The position numbers were made by a program, and so were the translations under genes. From the NCBI GenBank assembly GCA_016218825.1, contig JACRCV010000090.1:1-45256 (forward strand): 45,256 bases of DNA. Reading direction: 5' to 3'. The notes under the pieces were generated by a model, which was not told the origin of the DNA, did no database searches, and saw only the letters and a program-made list of their open reading frames with translations. Positions 26,032 through 34,700 of the stretch are shown piece after piece (position 1 is the stretch's first letter; every line of letters starts with the position of its first letter). The DNA comes from Deltaproteobacteria bacterium. GTDB lineage: Bacteria; Myxococcota; XYA12-FULL-58-9.

Positions 26032-28041
26032 TCATGCCGGCTCGGCGCCGCTGTCCTGGTCCAACAGATCGATCGCGGTGCGGATCGCGGCGTTCGAGCC
26101 GACCAGATAGATGACGTCGCCGGTGGCGAACGCCTCGGAGGGATCGGGCTGCTCGAGCAGCCGATCGCCGCGGCGGATGGCGACCACCAGCGCCCCGGTC
26201 TTGCGCCGCACGTCGAGCTCGACCGAGTTGCGACCCAGCGCCCGGCTGCCGTCGGTCACCAACACGCTCTCGATCTTCAGGTCACCGAGGTCGCGGTGGT
26301 CGAGGAGCGTCGTCCGCGGCAGCGTGATCTTGCGGCTCGAGGTCTGCATCGCGTCGCGCGCCTCCCGGATCTGGCCGACGATGACGTTGCGCGGGATCTC
26401 GAGGCGCCGCAGCAAGCGCGCCAGGACCTCGACGCTCGCCTCGACCTCTTCGGCGACGACGTCGACCGCCCCGAGGCCGAGCAGGCGCTCGCGCTCGGCG
26501 TGATAGCGGGTCCGGATCACCACCGGGACCGCGGGGGCGACGCGGTGCACGGTGTCGACCACCCGCACCGCCGCCTCCGGGTCGTTGATCAGCAACACCG
26601 CGACCCGCGCCGCGGCGATGTTGGCGGCCGCGAGCGCGTCCTCGCTGGTCGCGTCGGCGTAGTACACCGGGACGCCGCTCTCTTTCGCCCGCCGCACGGT
26701 CTCGGCGTTCATCTCCAAGACCGCGTACGGCTGCGCGCACGCGGCGAGCGCTCGGGCCACGAGCTTGCCGGCGATGCCGTAGCCGACGACGACGACGTGA
26801 CGCGCCAGACGCTCGGCGACCGCGGCGTCGCTCTCCAGACCGCGGACCCCGAGCATCTTCGACAGCGGCGACAGCAAGCGCTCCCCGGCCTTGATGTGCG
26901 GCGCCAAGCGGATGAGGATCGGCGTCAAGAACATGCTGACGATGCCGGCGGCCAACAGCGCGCCGGCGGCGTCCGGGGTCGTGAGCCCCTTGGCCTCGCC
27001 CTGCTTCAGGAGCACGAAGCCGAACTCGCCGAACTGCCCCAAGCCGATCCCGGCCAACCACACCGCCCGCGGTGGGAAGCGCATCAGCGCCGCGGCGATC
27101 ATCGCGACGACGGTCTTGGCGCCGACGAAGCCCAGGAGCCACAGCCCCACGACCACCGGATGCGCGGCGACGCTGCCGACGTTGAAGAGCATCCCCAACG
27201 AGATGAAGAAGATGCTGACGAACGCGTCGCGCAACGGGATCATGTCGCCCATCGCCCGATGTTGGAACTCGGTGTCGGCGACGACCATGCCACCCAGGAA
27301 CGCGCCGAGCGCCAACGACAGCCCGACCATCGACGTCAACCACGCGGTGCCGACGCAGATGGCGATGATCGCCAACAGAAAGACCTCGCGCGACCGACTG
27401 GCATCTACCCAGCGCAGCGCCCGCGGCACGACCATCTTCGCCACGAACAAAGTCCCCAGGACCACGAGTCCGGCCTTGCCGAGCGCATAGCCTATCTGCG
27501 TGGCCGCGGCGCCGGCCGAGGCGCCGCTCGCCAACACCGGGATCAGCAGCACCATCGGCACGACGCACAGGTCCTGGAAGATCAGGGTGCCGACGACGAA
27601 GCGGCCGTGCGGGGCGTCGAGCTCGCTGCGATCCCTGAGCGCCCGGAGCACGATCGCGGTGCTCGACATCGCGACCACGAAGCCGAAGAACACCGCCGGG
27701 CCCGGGGCGACACCGATGGCGGTCGCGACCCCGGCGGTCGCCAAGATCGTCGCGCCGACCTGGACGCTGCCGCCGAGCGCCAGGCGCCGGAAGATGTGCC
27801 GCAGGCGCTCGAGGGAGAACTCCAGACCGATGGTGAACAACAACAGGACGACGCCGACCTCCGCCAGACCCTCGATCGCCCCCACGTCCTTGACCAGCCC
27901 GAGACCGAAGGGCCCGAGCAAGGCACCGGCGGCGAGCAACCCGGCGACGGTCGGCAAGCGCAGCTTCGACAGCAGCGCCGTGACCACGACGCCGAGGCCG
28001 GCGACGATCGCCAGCTCTTCGAGCGCCGGGATCCGGTTCAC
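26032..28041 (-). CDS. KefB/KefC-type monovalent cation:proton antiporter with RCK domains
   Basis: A 669-residue protein of the CPA2 family. Residues 1-390 contain about twelve membrane helices, including the family segments LLLFTIGLEFSL and TLIFQDLCVVPMVL. A TrkA-N/RCK-N domain follows (HVVVVGYGIAGKLVARAL, a nucleotide-binding glycine motif, about 410-530) and then a TrkA-C domain (about 565-650, ending ATGDVIYLVGS). It would exchange or release K+ or Na+ at the inner membrane, gated by nucleotide binding. The start is GTG overlapping the stop of the acyltransferase gene (GTGA at 28041-28038). It is the last gene of a three-gene unit and ends 224 bases before the PHA operon's first gene. 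Confidence 0.88.
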   Translation of the reverse strand: MNRIPALEELAIVAGLGVVVTALLSKLRLPTVAGLLAAGALLGPFGLGLVKDVGAIEGLAEVGVVLLLFTIGLEFSLERLRHIFRRLALGGSVQVGATILATAGVATAIGVAPGPAVFFGFVVAMSSTAIVLRALRDRSELDAPHGRFVVGTLIFQDLCVVPMVLLIPVLASGASAGAAATQIGYALGKAGLVVLGTLFVAKMVVPRALRWVDASRSREVFLLAIIAICVGTAWLTSMVGLSLALGAFLGGMVVADTEFQHRAMGDMIPLRDAFVSIFFISLGMLFNVGSVAAHPVVVGLWLLGFVGAKTVVAMIAAALMRFPPRAVWLAGIGLGQFGEFGFVLLKQGEAKGLTTPDAAGALLAAGIVSMFLTPILIRLAPHIKAGERLLSPLSKMLGVRGLESDAAVAERLARHVVVVGYGIAGKLVARALAACAQPYAVLEMNAETVRRAKESGVPVYYADATSEDALAAANIAAARVAVLLINDPEAAVRVVDTVHRVAPAVPVVIRTRYHAERERLLGLGAVDVVAEEVEASVEVLARLLRRLEIPRNVIVGQIREARDAMQTSSRKITLPRTTLLDHRDLGDLKIESVLVTDGSRALGRNSVELDVRRKTGALVVAIRRGDRLLEQPDPSEAFATGDVIYLVGSNAAIRTAIDLLDQDSGAEPA

Positions 28042-28961
28042 GGGCGGCTCTCGTGACGCAGGTGCTGCAGCTGCGCCGGGATCTGAAAGCCGGTGGGGTC
28101 GTCATGCACCTTGAAGCGCCGGTGCAGCCACAGATACTGGTCGGGCGCCTCGCGGATCCAACCTTCGATGATGCGGTTCAGGCGCTGGGTGTTGTGCCAG
28201 ATGTTGTCGTCGAGCGTCGCATACGGGGTCTCGAGCACCAGCTCGGGCTCGAAGCGCGCGGTGTGGTGGGTCGGGCGCGTACGGTCGCGAAACATCGCCA
28301 CCGGGATCACCGGGGCGCCGGTCTCGAACGCGAAGCGCGCCGGCGCCGGCGACGTCGACGCCAGCATGCCGAAGAACTCGCAGACCACGGCGCGGTACGG
28401 CGCCATGTGCTGGTCGACAATGAAGGTGACCCCCTCGCCGCGGGCGAGCGCGGCGTAGATCAGATCCTTCGAGCGCCTGGGCGGCACGACGCGGATGTTG
28501 CAGCGGCTGCGGTGGTCGAAGAGGAAGCGGTGCACGGCGGGGTTCTTGATCTCCTTGACCACGGCGTTCAACACCATGCCGCGCACCCCCTGCGAGGTCC
28601 CGAGGAGCTCGACGTTGCCCAGATGCGAGGCGACGAAGATGACGCCCTTGTGCTTCGCGAACGCCGCCGCGCAGTGCTCGAAGCCCTGGCGCCGGACGTG
28701 CTCGGTAGAGCTCGCCGCGTCGAGGTGCGGATAGCGCAAGGTCTCGACCGCCATCATCGCCAGGCTCTCGAAGGAGCCGCGCGCGATGCGGCGGCGCTCG
28801 GCAGGCGCGAGGGCCGCGCCCAGCGCCTTACCGATATTGGTGAGCGCGACCCGGCGCCGGATCGGGATGCAGTAGAACCACAGGCGCGCGACCAGCCGGC
28901 CGACGGCGAGCGCGGTCGAAAGCGGCAGCGCGCCCATGCACCAGGAGAGGCAGCGGAGCAC
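28038..28961 (-). CDS. Lipid A biosynthesis-type (LpxL/HtrB family) acyltransferase
   Basis: A 307-residue member of the lysophospholipid/lipid A acyltransferase family. The catalytic HxxxxE-type motif is ASHLGNVELLG, followed by the FIVDQHMAPY block and PVIPVAMFRDRT. An N-terminal hydrophobic helix anchors it to the inner membrane, where it would transfer an acyl chain to a lipid A precursor or related glycolipid. The start is a GTG at 28961 preceded by AAGGAG, four bases after the stop of the acetyltransferase gene. Its linkage to an antiporter is unusual, and no lpx genes are in sight. Confidence 0.82.
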   Translation of the reverse strand: MLRCLSWCMGALPLSTALAVGRLVARLWFYCIPIRRRVALTNIGKALGAALAPAERRRIARGSFESLAMMAVETLRYPHLDAASSTEHVRRQGFEHCAAAFAKHKGVIFVASHLGNVELLGTSQGVRGMVLNAVVKEIKNPAVHRFLFDHRSRCNIRVVPPRRSKDLIYAALARGEGVTFIVDQHMAPYRAVVCEFFGMLASTSPAPARFAFETGAPVIPVAMFRDRTRPTHHTARFEPELVLETPYATLDDNIWHNTQRLNRIIEGWIREAPDQYLWLHRRFKVHDDPTGFQIPAQLQHLRHESRP

Positions 28962-28964
28962 CGC

Positions 28965-29636
28965 TCACTCCTTGATCTTGAGCAACAGGCGCCGCAGGCG
29001 CAGCTCGATGGCGCCCTGCGCCGATTGGCCGAGGAGATGGAACAGCGGCGTGTCGCGATCGATGCGGGTCGGCGGCTGACCACGGTCGATCGACGGCACC
29101 GGGATCTCGACCTTCATCACGTCGCCGTCCACTTCCAGCTTCAAGCTCGGCGCCATGTTCTCCAAGAGCCGGCGAACCTTGTGGTTGTGGACGAAGAACT
29201 CGCAGCGGAAGGTCGTGATGCCGCGCTCCAGGGCTGCCGCCGCCAGGCGCTGCAGCAGTAACGTCCCCAGGCCGCGACCATGAAACCGGTCGACGACGAC
29301 GATCGCCGCCTCGGCGACCGCGGGCTCGTCAGCCAGCCGCACGAAGCGGGCGACACCGAGCGGCACCAGCTCGCCTCCGGGACCGTCGAGCGCCGCGCCG
29401 ATCGCCACGTGGTGATCGCCGTCGACGTTCGTCAGCACCTCGAGCTCGGCGTCGGTCAGCGTCTGCTTGTGGGAGAAGAAGCGCAGGTAGCGAGACTCGG
29501 GCGACAGCTTCTCGAAGGCCGCCTGCAGGCGGGCCTTGTCCTCGGGGCGCACGAAGCGCAGGTGGACCCGGCTGCCGTCGGCGAGGGTCGCCTCCTCCTG
29601 ATAGTGGCCGTCAAAGTGAGGTTTGCTCAGAGTCAC
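28965..29636 (-). CDS. GNAT family acetyltransferase
   Basis: A 223-residue protein with a GNAT domain at about 20-170. It begins with a VHLRFVRPEDKARL strand-helix and has the acetyl-CoA loop DRFHGRGLGTLLLQRL. The pattern is like the GNAT domains fused to, or acting beside, acyl-CoA ligases. A C-terminal extension of about 50 basic residues ends LLLKIKE. The start is a GTG at 29636 with GGGAAGG five bases upstream; the upstream open frame is antisense to fadD. It is first in the unit with the acyltransferase and antiporter and is divergent from fadD. Its substrate, protein or small molecule, is unknown. Confidence 0.8.
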   Translation of the reverse strand: MTLSKPHFDGHYQEEATLADGSRVHLRFVRPEDKARLQAAFEKLSPESRYLRFFSHKQTLTDAELEVLTNVDGDHHVAIGAALDGPGGELVPLGVARFVRLADEPAVAEAAIVVVDRFHGRGLGTLLLQRLAAAALERGITTFRCEFFVHNHKVRRLLENMAPSLKLEVDGDVMKVEIPVPSIDRGQPPTRIDRDTPLFHLLGQSAQGAIELRLRRLLLKIKE

Positions 29637-29638
29637 AG

Positions 29639-29667
29639 TTGCCTTCCCGGGCGAGACAGCATACCAG
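29639..29667 (+). promoter_or_regulatory. Putative fadD promoter
   Basis: TTGCCT (29639-29644) and TACCAG (29662-29667) are 17 bases apart in the gap between the divergent GNAT and fadD genes. The match is modest. No PhaR-type dyad is seen here. Confidence 0.35.
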
Positions 29668-29723
29668 AGTGGCGAGGACAGCCAATTCCCCGCGGTTCTT
29701 TTGGGGAGGCAATGGAGGGTACC

Positions 29724-31415
29724 GTGGAAAGATTCTGGACCAAGAACTACGAGAAGGGCGTTCCCGCCGACATCACCTTGGAGGACAAGACCGTCGTCGA
29801 CTTCTTCGAGAGCACGGTGACGCAGTTCCCGAACCGGCCGGCGCTCGCGTTCATGGGCCGGCGCCTGTGCTACCGCGAGCTCAAGGAGCAGGTCGACCGC
29901 ATGGCGACCGCGCTGGCAGGGCTCGGGGTCAAGAAGGACTCCAAGGTCGCGCTGTGGATGCCGAACCTGCCGCAGATGGTGATCAGCTTCTTCGCGACGT
30001 TGAAGCTCGGCGCCCAGGCGGTCAACACCAACCCGCTCTACGTCGAGCGCGAGATCGAGCACCAGTTCAACGACGCCGGCGTCACCCACGTGGTCACCCT
30101 CGACTTCCTGTGGTGGAACAAGCTGCGCGGCATCTTGAAGAAGACCAAGGTGCAAGAGGTCATCGTCACCTCGATCCCGGACTACCTGCCCTTCCCGATC
30201 AGCCTGCTCGCGCCGCTCAAGCTCAAGAAGACCGGCCAGTACGTGAAGGTGCCGCGCGAGGCGCACGTGCACTTCTTCAAGGAGCTGATCGCCAAGTATC
30301 CGCCGACGCCGCCGAAGGTCGAGCTCAACCTCAAAGACGTCGCGGTGCTGCAGTACACCGGCGGCACCACCGGCGTCTCCAAGGGCGCGATGCTGACCCA
30401 TCGCAACCTGTCGGCGAACGTACAGCAGTGCGCGGCGTGGTTCCCGATCGTCAAGCGCGGCGAGGAGACCCTGCTCGCGTGTCTGCCGTACTTCCACGTG
30501 TTCGGGATGACGGTGTCGATGCTGTGGCCGGTCCACGCCGGCGCCCAGATCGTGCTGGCGCCGAACCCGCGCGACATCCCGTTGTTGGTCAAGAGCATCG
30601 TCAAGTACCGGGTGAGCCTGTTCCCGGCGTTGCCGGCGCTGTTCGTCGCGATCAACAACACCCCGGGCATCGACAAGATGGATCTCTCCAGCGTCCGCGG
30701 CTGCTTCTCGGGCTCGGCGCCGCTGCCGATCGAAGTGCTCGAGCGCTTCGAGAAGCTGACCGGCGGCAAGATCACCGAGGGCTTCGGCTTGACCGAGACC
30801 TCGCCGGTGACGCACGTGAACCCGCTGATGGGCAAGCGCAAGACCGGCTCGGTCGGGGTCCCGATCTGTGGCACCGACATGAAGATCGTCGACGTCGAGA
30901 CCGGCTTGAAGGAGCTCGGCGTCAATCAAGAGGGCGAGCTGTGCATCAAGGGGCCGCAGATCATGGCCGGCTACTGGAACCGCCCCGACGAGACCGCGAA
31001 GATGCTGAAGGACGGTTGGGTCTACACCGGGGACTTGGCGCGGGTGGACGACGAGGGCTACACCTTCATCGTCGGCCGCAAGAAGGACATGATCATCGCC
31101 GGCGGCTACAACATCTACCCCGACGAGATCGACGGCGTGTTGTTCTCGCACCCGGCGGTGCTGGAGGCGGCCACCATCGGCATCCCGGACGCCAAGCGCG
31201 GCGAGACCGTGAAGTCGTTCGTGGTGCTGAAGCCAGGGGTAGCGGCGACCGCCGACGACATCGTCGCCCACTGCAAGAAGGAGCTCGCGGCCTATAAGGT
31301 TCCGAAGCAGGTCGAGATCATCAAGGAGCTGCCGAAGAGCTCGATGATGAAGATCTTGCGACGCGAGCTCCGCGACCGCGAGCTGAAGAAGAACGGCGCC
31401 AGTCCTACAGCCTAG
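29724..31415 (+). CDS. fadD: Long-chain fatty acid-CoA ligase
   Basis: A 563-residue AMP-forming ligase of the FadD type. The phosphate loop is YTGGTTGVSKG (211-221), with later motifs EGFGLTETSPV, GWVYTGDLA, GRKKDMIIAGGYNIYPDEID and the catalytic-lysine end KSSMMKILRREL. The N-terminus from the GTG at 29724 (MERFWTKNYEKGVPADIT) lines up with E. coli FadD from its first residue, and GGAGGG lies four bases upstream. An ATG 12 bases earlier is in frame but has poor spacing. It activates exogenous fatty acids for beta-oxidation or storage. Strong hairpins follow it. Confidence 0.9.
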   Translation: MERFWTKNYEKGVPADITLEDKTVVDFFESTVTQFPNRPALAFMGRRLCYRELKEQVDRMATALAGLGVKKDSKVALWMPNLPQMVISFFATLKLGAQAVNTNPLYVEREIEHQFNDAGVTHVVTLDFLWWNKLRGILKKTKVQEVIVTSIPDYLPFPISLLAPLKLKKTGQYVKVPREAHVHFFKELIAKYPPTPPKVELNLKDVAVLQYTGGTTGVSKGAMLTHRNLSANVQQCAAWFPIVKRGEETLLACLPYFHVFGMTVSMLWPVHAGAQIVLAPNPRDIPLLVKSIVKYRVSLFPALPALFVAINNTPGIDKMDLSSVRGCFSGSAPLPIEVLERFEKLTGGKITEGFGLTETSPVTHVNPLMGKRKTGSVGVPICGTDMKIVDVETGLKELGVNQEGELCIKGPQIMAGYWNRPDETAKMLKDGWVYTGDLARVDDEGYTFIVGRKKDMIIAGGYNIYPDEIDGVLFSHPAVLEAATIGIPDAKRGETVKSFVVLKPGVAATADDIVAHCKKELAAYKVPKQVEIIKELPKSSMMKILRRELRDRELKKNGASPTA

Positions 31416-31715
31416 AGAGGAACGTCGGTTCAAGGACGGACCTGCTCTTTGGGCCTGCCCCCCGCGCTGTGCGCGGGGGTCGGCCTCCTTTCGGGCTCGG
31501 CCGTTCGGCCTCGGCCGCGCCCCTGCTGGGGCGCGTCTTCGCCCCGCTCGCGCGGGGCTCACCCTCCAGTCCGCCTCACGCAACACCGCCAAGACAGCCT
31601 TGGACGAGTGCCGATTCCACCTCGGCGACGCCCTCTGTTTCCGTGCTCATCGTCTGGTCGTGACCTTTGGTTGCGGCTAGACTCCCCCGATTACTCGACC
31701 AGGAGCCGTGCCATC
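31416..31715. repeat. Gene-free region with four tandem GC-rich hairpins
   Basis: Four strong hairpins lie in a row. CCCCCGCGC/GCGCGGGGG is at 31459-31479 (nine base pairs, TGT loop). GGCCG/CGGCC is at 31499-31510. CGCGCCCC/GGGGCGCG is at 31516-31535. GCCCCGC/GCGGGGC is at 31541-31558. The first is well placed to terminate fadD. The series looks like a clustered extragenic repeat. The rest, up to the RCC1 gene, shows only a weak TAGACT -10-like box at 31678-31683 and an AGGAG before the next start. Confidence 0.5.
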
Positions 31716-34700
31716 ATGAAGGTCTGCCGCATCGTCGCGATCGCTTCTGTTTGCCTCGTTGCCGCCGCTTGCGACAAGGCGTTGTTGCACGAGGTCAAGC
31801 CGCGCGCCGCGGCGACCGACACCACCTGTGCGCCGGACGCGCCGGTGGACTCCATAGAGGTGGAGGTGCTCGCGACCCACGTCGTCGTCAGCTGGGCATC
31901 GCAGACCGGCAACGAGGACGGCTTCATCATCGAGCGCCGGGACAACGAGGCCGGCGACTTCGTGGAGATCGGTCGGGCGCCGGTAGACGCAACGAGCTTC
32001 GACAACTCCTCGATCGTCCTCGGGTCGTTCTACCAATACCGGGTGTCGGCGTTTCGCGTCGTCAACAACGAGGAGTGCAAGACCAACCCCACCGACGCGC
32101 TGGACGCGGTGATGTATCCGGCGGCGATCACCGACATCCAGTTCGTGCACCTGACCACGAGCGATCTCGAGCTCACCTTCACCGACGGCAACCGGCGCGC
32201 CACCGCCTACCGCGTCGAGCGCAAGGTGCAGCCGGCGGTGAGCTTCAGCACGATCACCGACACTGCCACGCCGGGCGCGGTGCTCAACGACTCCGGCCTC
32301 ACCGCCGATCAGACCTACGCCTACAAGGTGACGGTCTTGAACGTGAAAGGGGAGTCGGCGCCCTACGAGGAGGTGGTGTTCACCTCGCAGCTCCCGATCC
32401 TCGACTGGGACGACCCACCCTACGTCGGCTACGGCTGCACCCTGGTGCTGCGGGGCCACACCACCTTCGACACCGTGGCCGAGCCCGACGCCCAGTACGC
32501 CGGCGCCTCCGGGACGGTGTCGGCGTGCGCCGTGGTCGACGCCAGCGACAGCGGCCTGTCCTGCACCCTCACCGATCTCACGCCCGGGGCGCTCTCTGTC
32601 AGCTGGAGCGTCACGGATGACTATCAAACCACCGGCACGCTGCAGCGGACGCTGACGATGAACGTGAGCCCGGGGCAACGCTCGGCGGCGGTGTTGCCGG
32701 TGACATCGGATCCGGGAGTCGAAGGTAAACAGGCGATGGCCGGCGGCTGTGGAACCTGCACCGGCAAGCGGGGCAGCATCGCCGCCGGGAAGGGACACAC
32801 CTGCCTGCTCGCAGCCGATGGCACCGTCTCCTGTTGGGGCGCGCCCCAGGACGCGGATGCCTTCAGCCAAACGGCCGACATCCTCGGCACCGGCGCGCCG
32901 GCGCAGTTCCTGAACCCGACCGCGGTAGGTGACGGCACCCCGCCGGATCCGTGGGCGACGCCGCTCGCGGACACCCAGAGCATCGCGCGCGGCGCTCGGC
33001 ACGTATGCGCGGTGCTCGCCAGCGACGGCAGCGTGCGCTGCTGGGGCAACAACGACTACGGCCAGCTCGGTGACGGCAGCACCGCGATCCGCGGCTACCC
33101 GGTCGCCGTCTGCACCGCCGGCGCCGGACCGAGCTGCACCCGACTGACCGGCGTCACGGTGGTCGCCGCCGGCGACAACCACACCTGCGCCGTCCTTGAG
33201 ACCAGCGGCGCGGTCTGGTGCTGGGGCGACAACACCTACGGTCAGCTCGGGATGGGCGTCCCGGCAACGAGCGCGGCCCTGGTCGCGACCCCGGTGTGCA
33301 GCACCGGCAGCGCACGCACCGGTGACTGCGCGCCCCTCGAAGACGCGATCGACGTCGCGGCCGGCGCCGACTTCACGTGCGCGATCACGACCGGCGGCGG
33401 CTTCTGCTGGGGCAACGGCGGCGACGGCCAGCGCGGCGACGGCTTCCCGGGCACGACCTCGGCGGCGATGATCTTCAATCCCGAGCCGGTCTGCGGCGTG
33501 GCCGGGCCGGGGTGCGCCGGCGCCCTGACGGCGACGACGGCGCTGGCGGCCGGCGCCAACCACGTCTGCGCGCTCTCGAGCGCCGGCACCCCTCTGTGCT
33601 GGGGTCGAAACTACGACGGCCAGCTCGGCGACGGCAGCTACATCGACCGCGGTCGACCGGGGTCGGTCTGCGCCACCAGCAGCGGCCCTTGCCAGGCGCC
33701 GACCGCTGTCACCGCGTTGGCCGGCGGCGACGACCACAGCTGCGCGATCGCGGGCCCATCCGACGCCGTGTACTGCTGGGGGAGCAACGCTTACGGCCAG
33801 CTGGGGGACGGCGGCACGGTCGCCTATTCCGCGGTGCCGGTGCCGGTGTGCCTCTCAGGGAACGCTGCGGCCGGCACCTGCGTTCCCCTCACCGACGTGG
33901 CCGCGGTGGTCACCGGCGCCAGCCACACCTGCGCCCTCACCAGCACCGGGGGGGTGTGGTGCTGGGGGAGCAACTACGAAGGCCAGCTCGGCGTCGGCGT
34001 CGAGTACTGGACGCTCGGCGAGTCCTACGCGCCGCTGCCGGTCTGTGAAACCGGCGCGGTCTGGGACGGCACCAAGTGCGATCTCGCCGGATCGGATCAA
34101 CGCCTCGGGAGCATCCTCGCGATCGCCGCCGGCGGCAGCTACACCTGCGCCATCCGCAGCGACCACACGGCGACGTGTTGGGGCGACAGCTACTATGGCC
34201 AGCTCGGCAACGGGTCCACCGACGACGCGCTGACCCCCGCCGCCGTCTGCAACACCGACGGCTGCGGCACCAACCTCGCGGACGTCAGCTCGCTGAGCAC
34301 CGCAGCCTTCCACGCCTGCGCGGTGTCCGGGACCAACGAGATCTATTGCTGGGGCGCCGACGCCGCCGGCCAGCTCGGACCGCAGACGAGCCCGGCTGAT
34401 CCAACGCTGCCCGGGAAGGTCTGCGCCACCGGCCAGTGGGACGGATCCGCCTGCCTGTCCGGCACCGCGCTCGCCGGCGCCACGAGCGTTCGGGTGGGCG
34501 GTGACAGCGCCAGCAACGGCTTCAGCTGCGCGCTCACCGCCGGTGCGACGCCGCAGTGCTGGGGGGACAACTCCACCGGGCAGCTCGGTCGTGGCGAGGT
34601 CCCGAGCGCCGCCGAGGGCGTCCCGGCGCCGGTGTGCGCCACCGGCAAGCCGTCCACGAGCGACTGCGCACCGCTCGCCGGGGTCGGCGACCTCGCGCTC

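Noticed and set aside
29639-29723. A PhaR-type operator at fadD
   Set aside because: I looked for the TTGTGC/GCACAA dyad in the fadD leader and found none, so fadD is not placed in the PhaR regulon.
31449-31715. An in-frame N-terminal extension of the RCC1 protein
   Set aside because: It reads through the hairpin cluster and would bury the lipoprotein signal; the ATG at 31716 with AGGAG fits far better.
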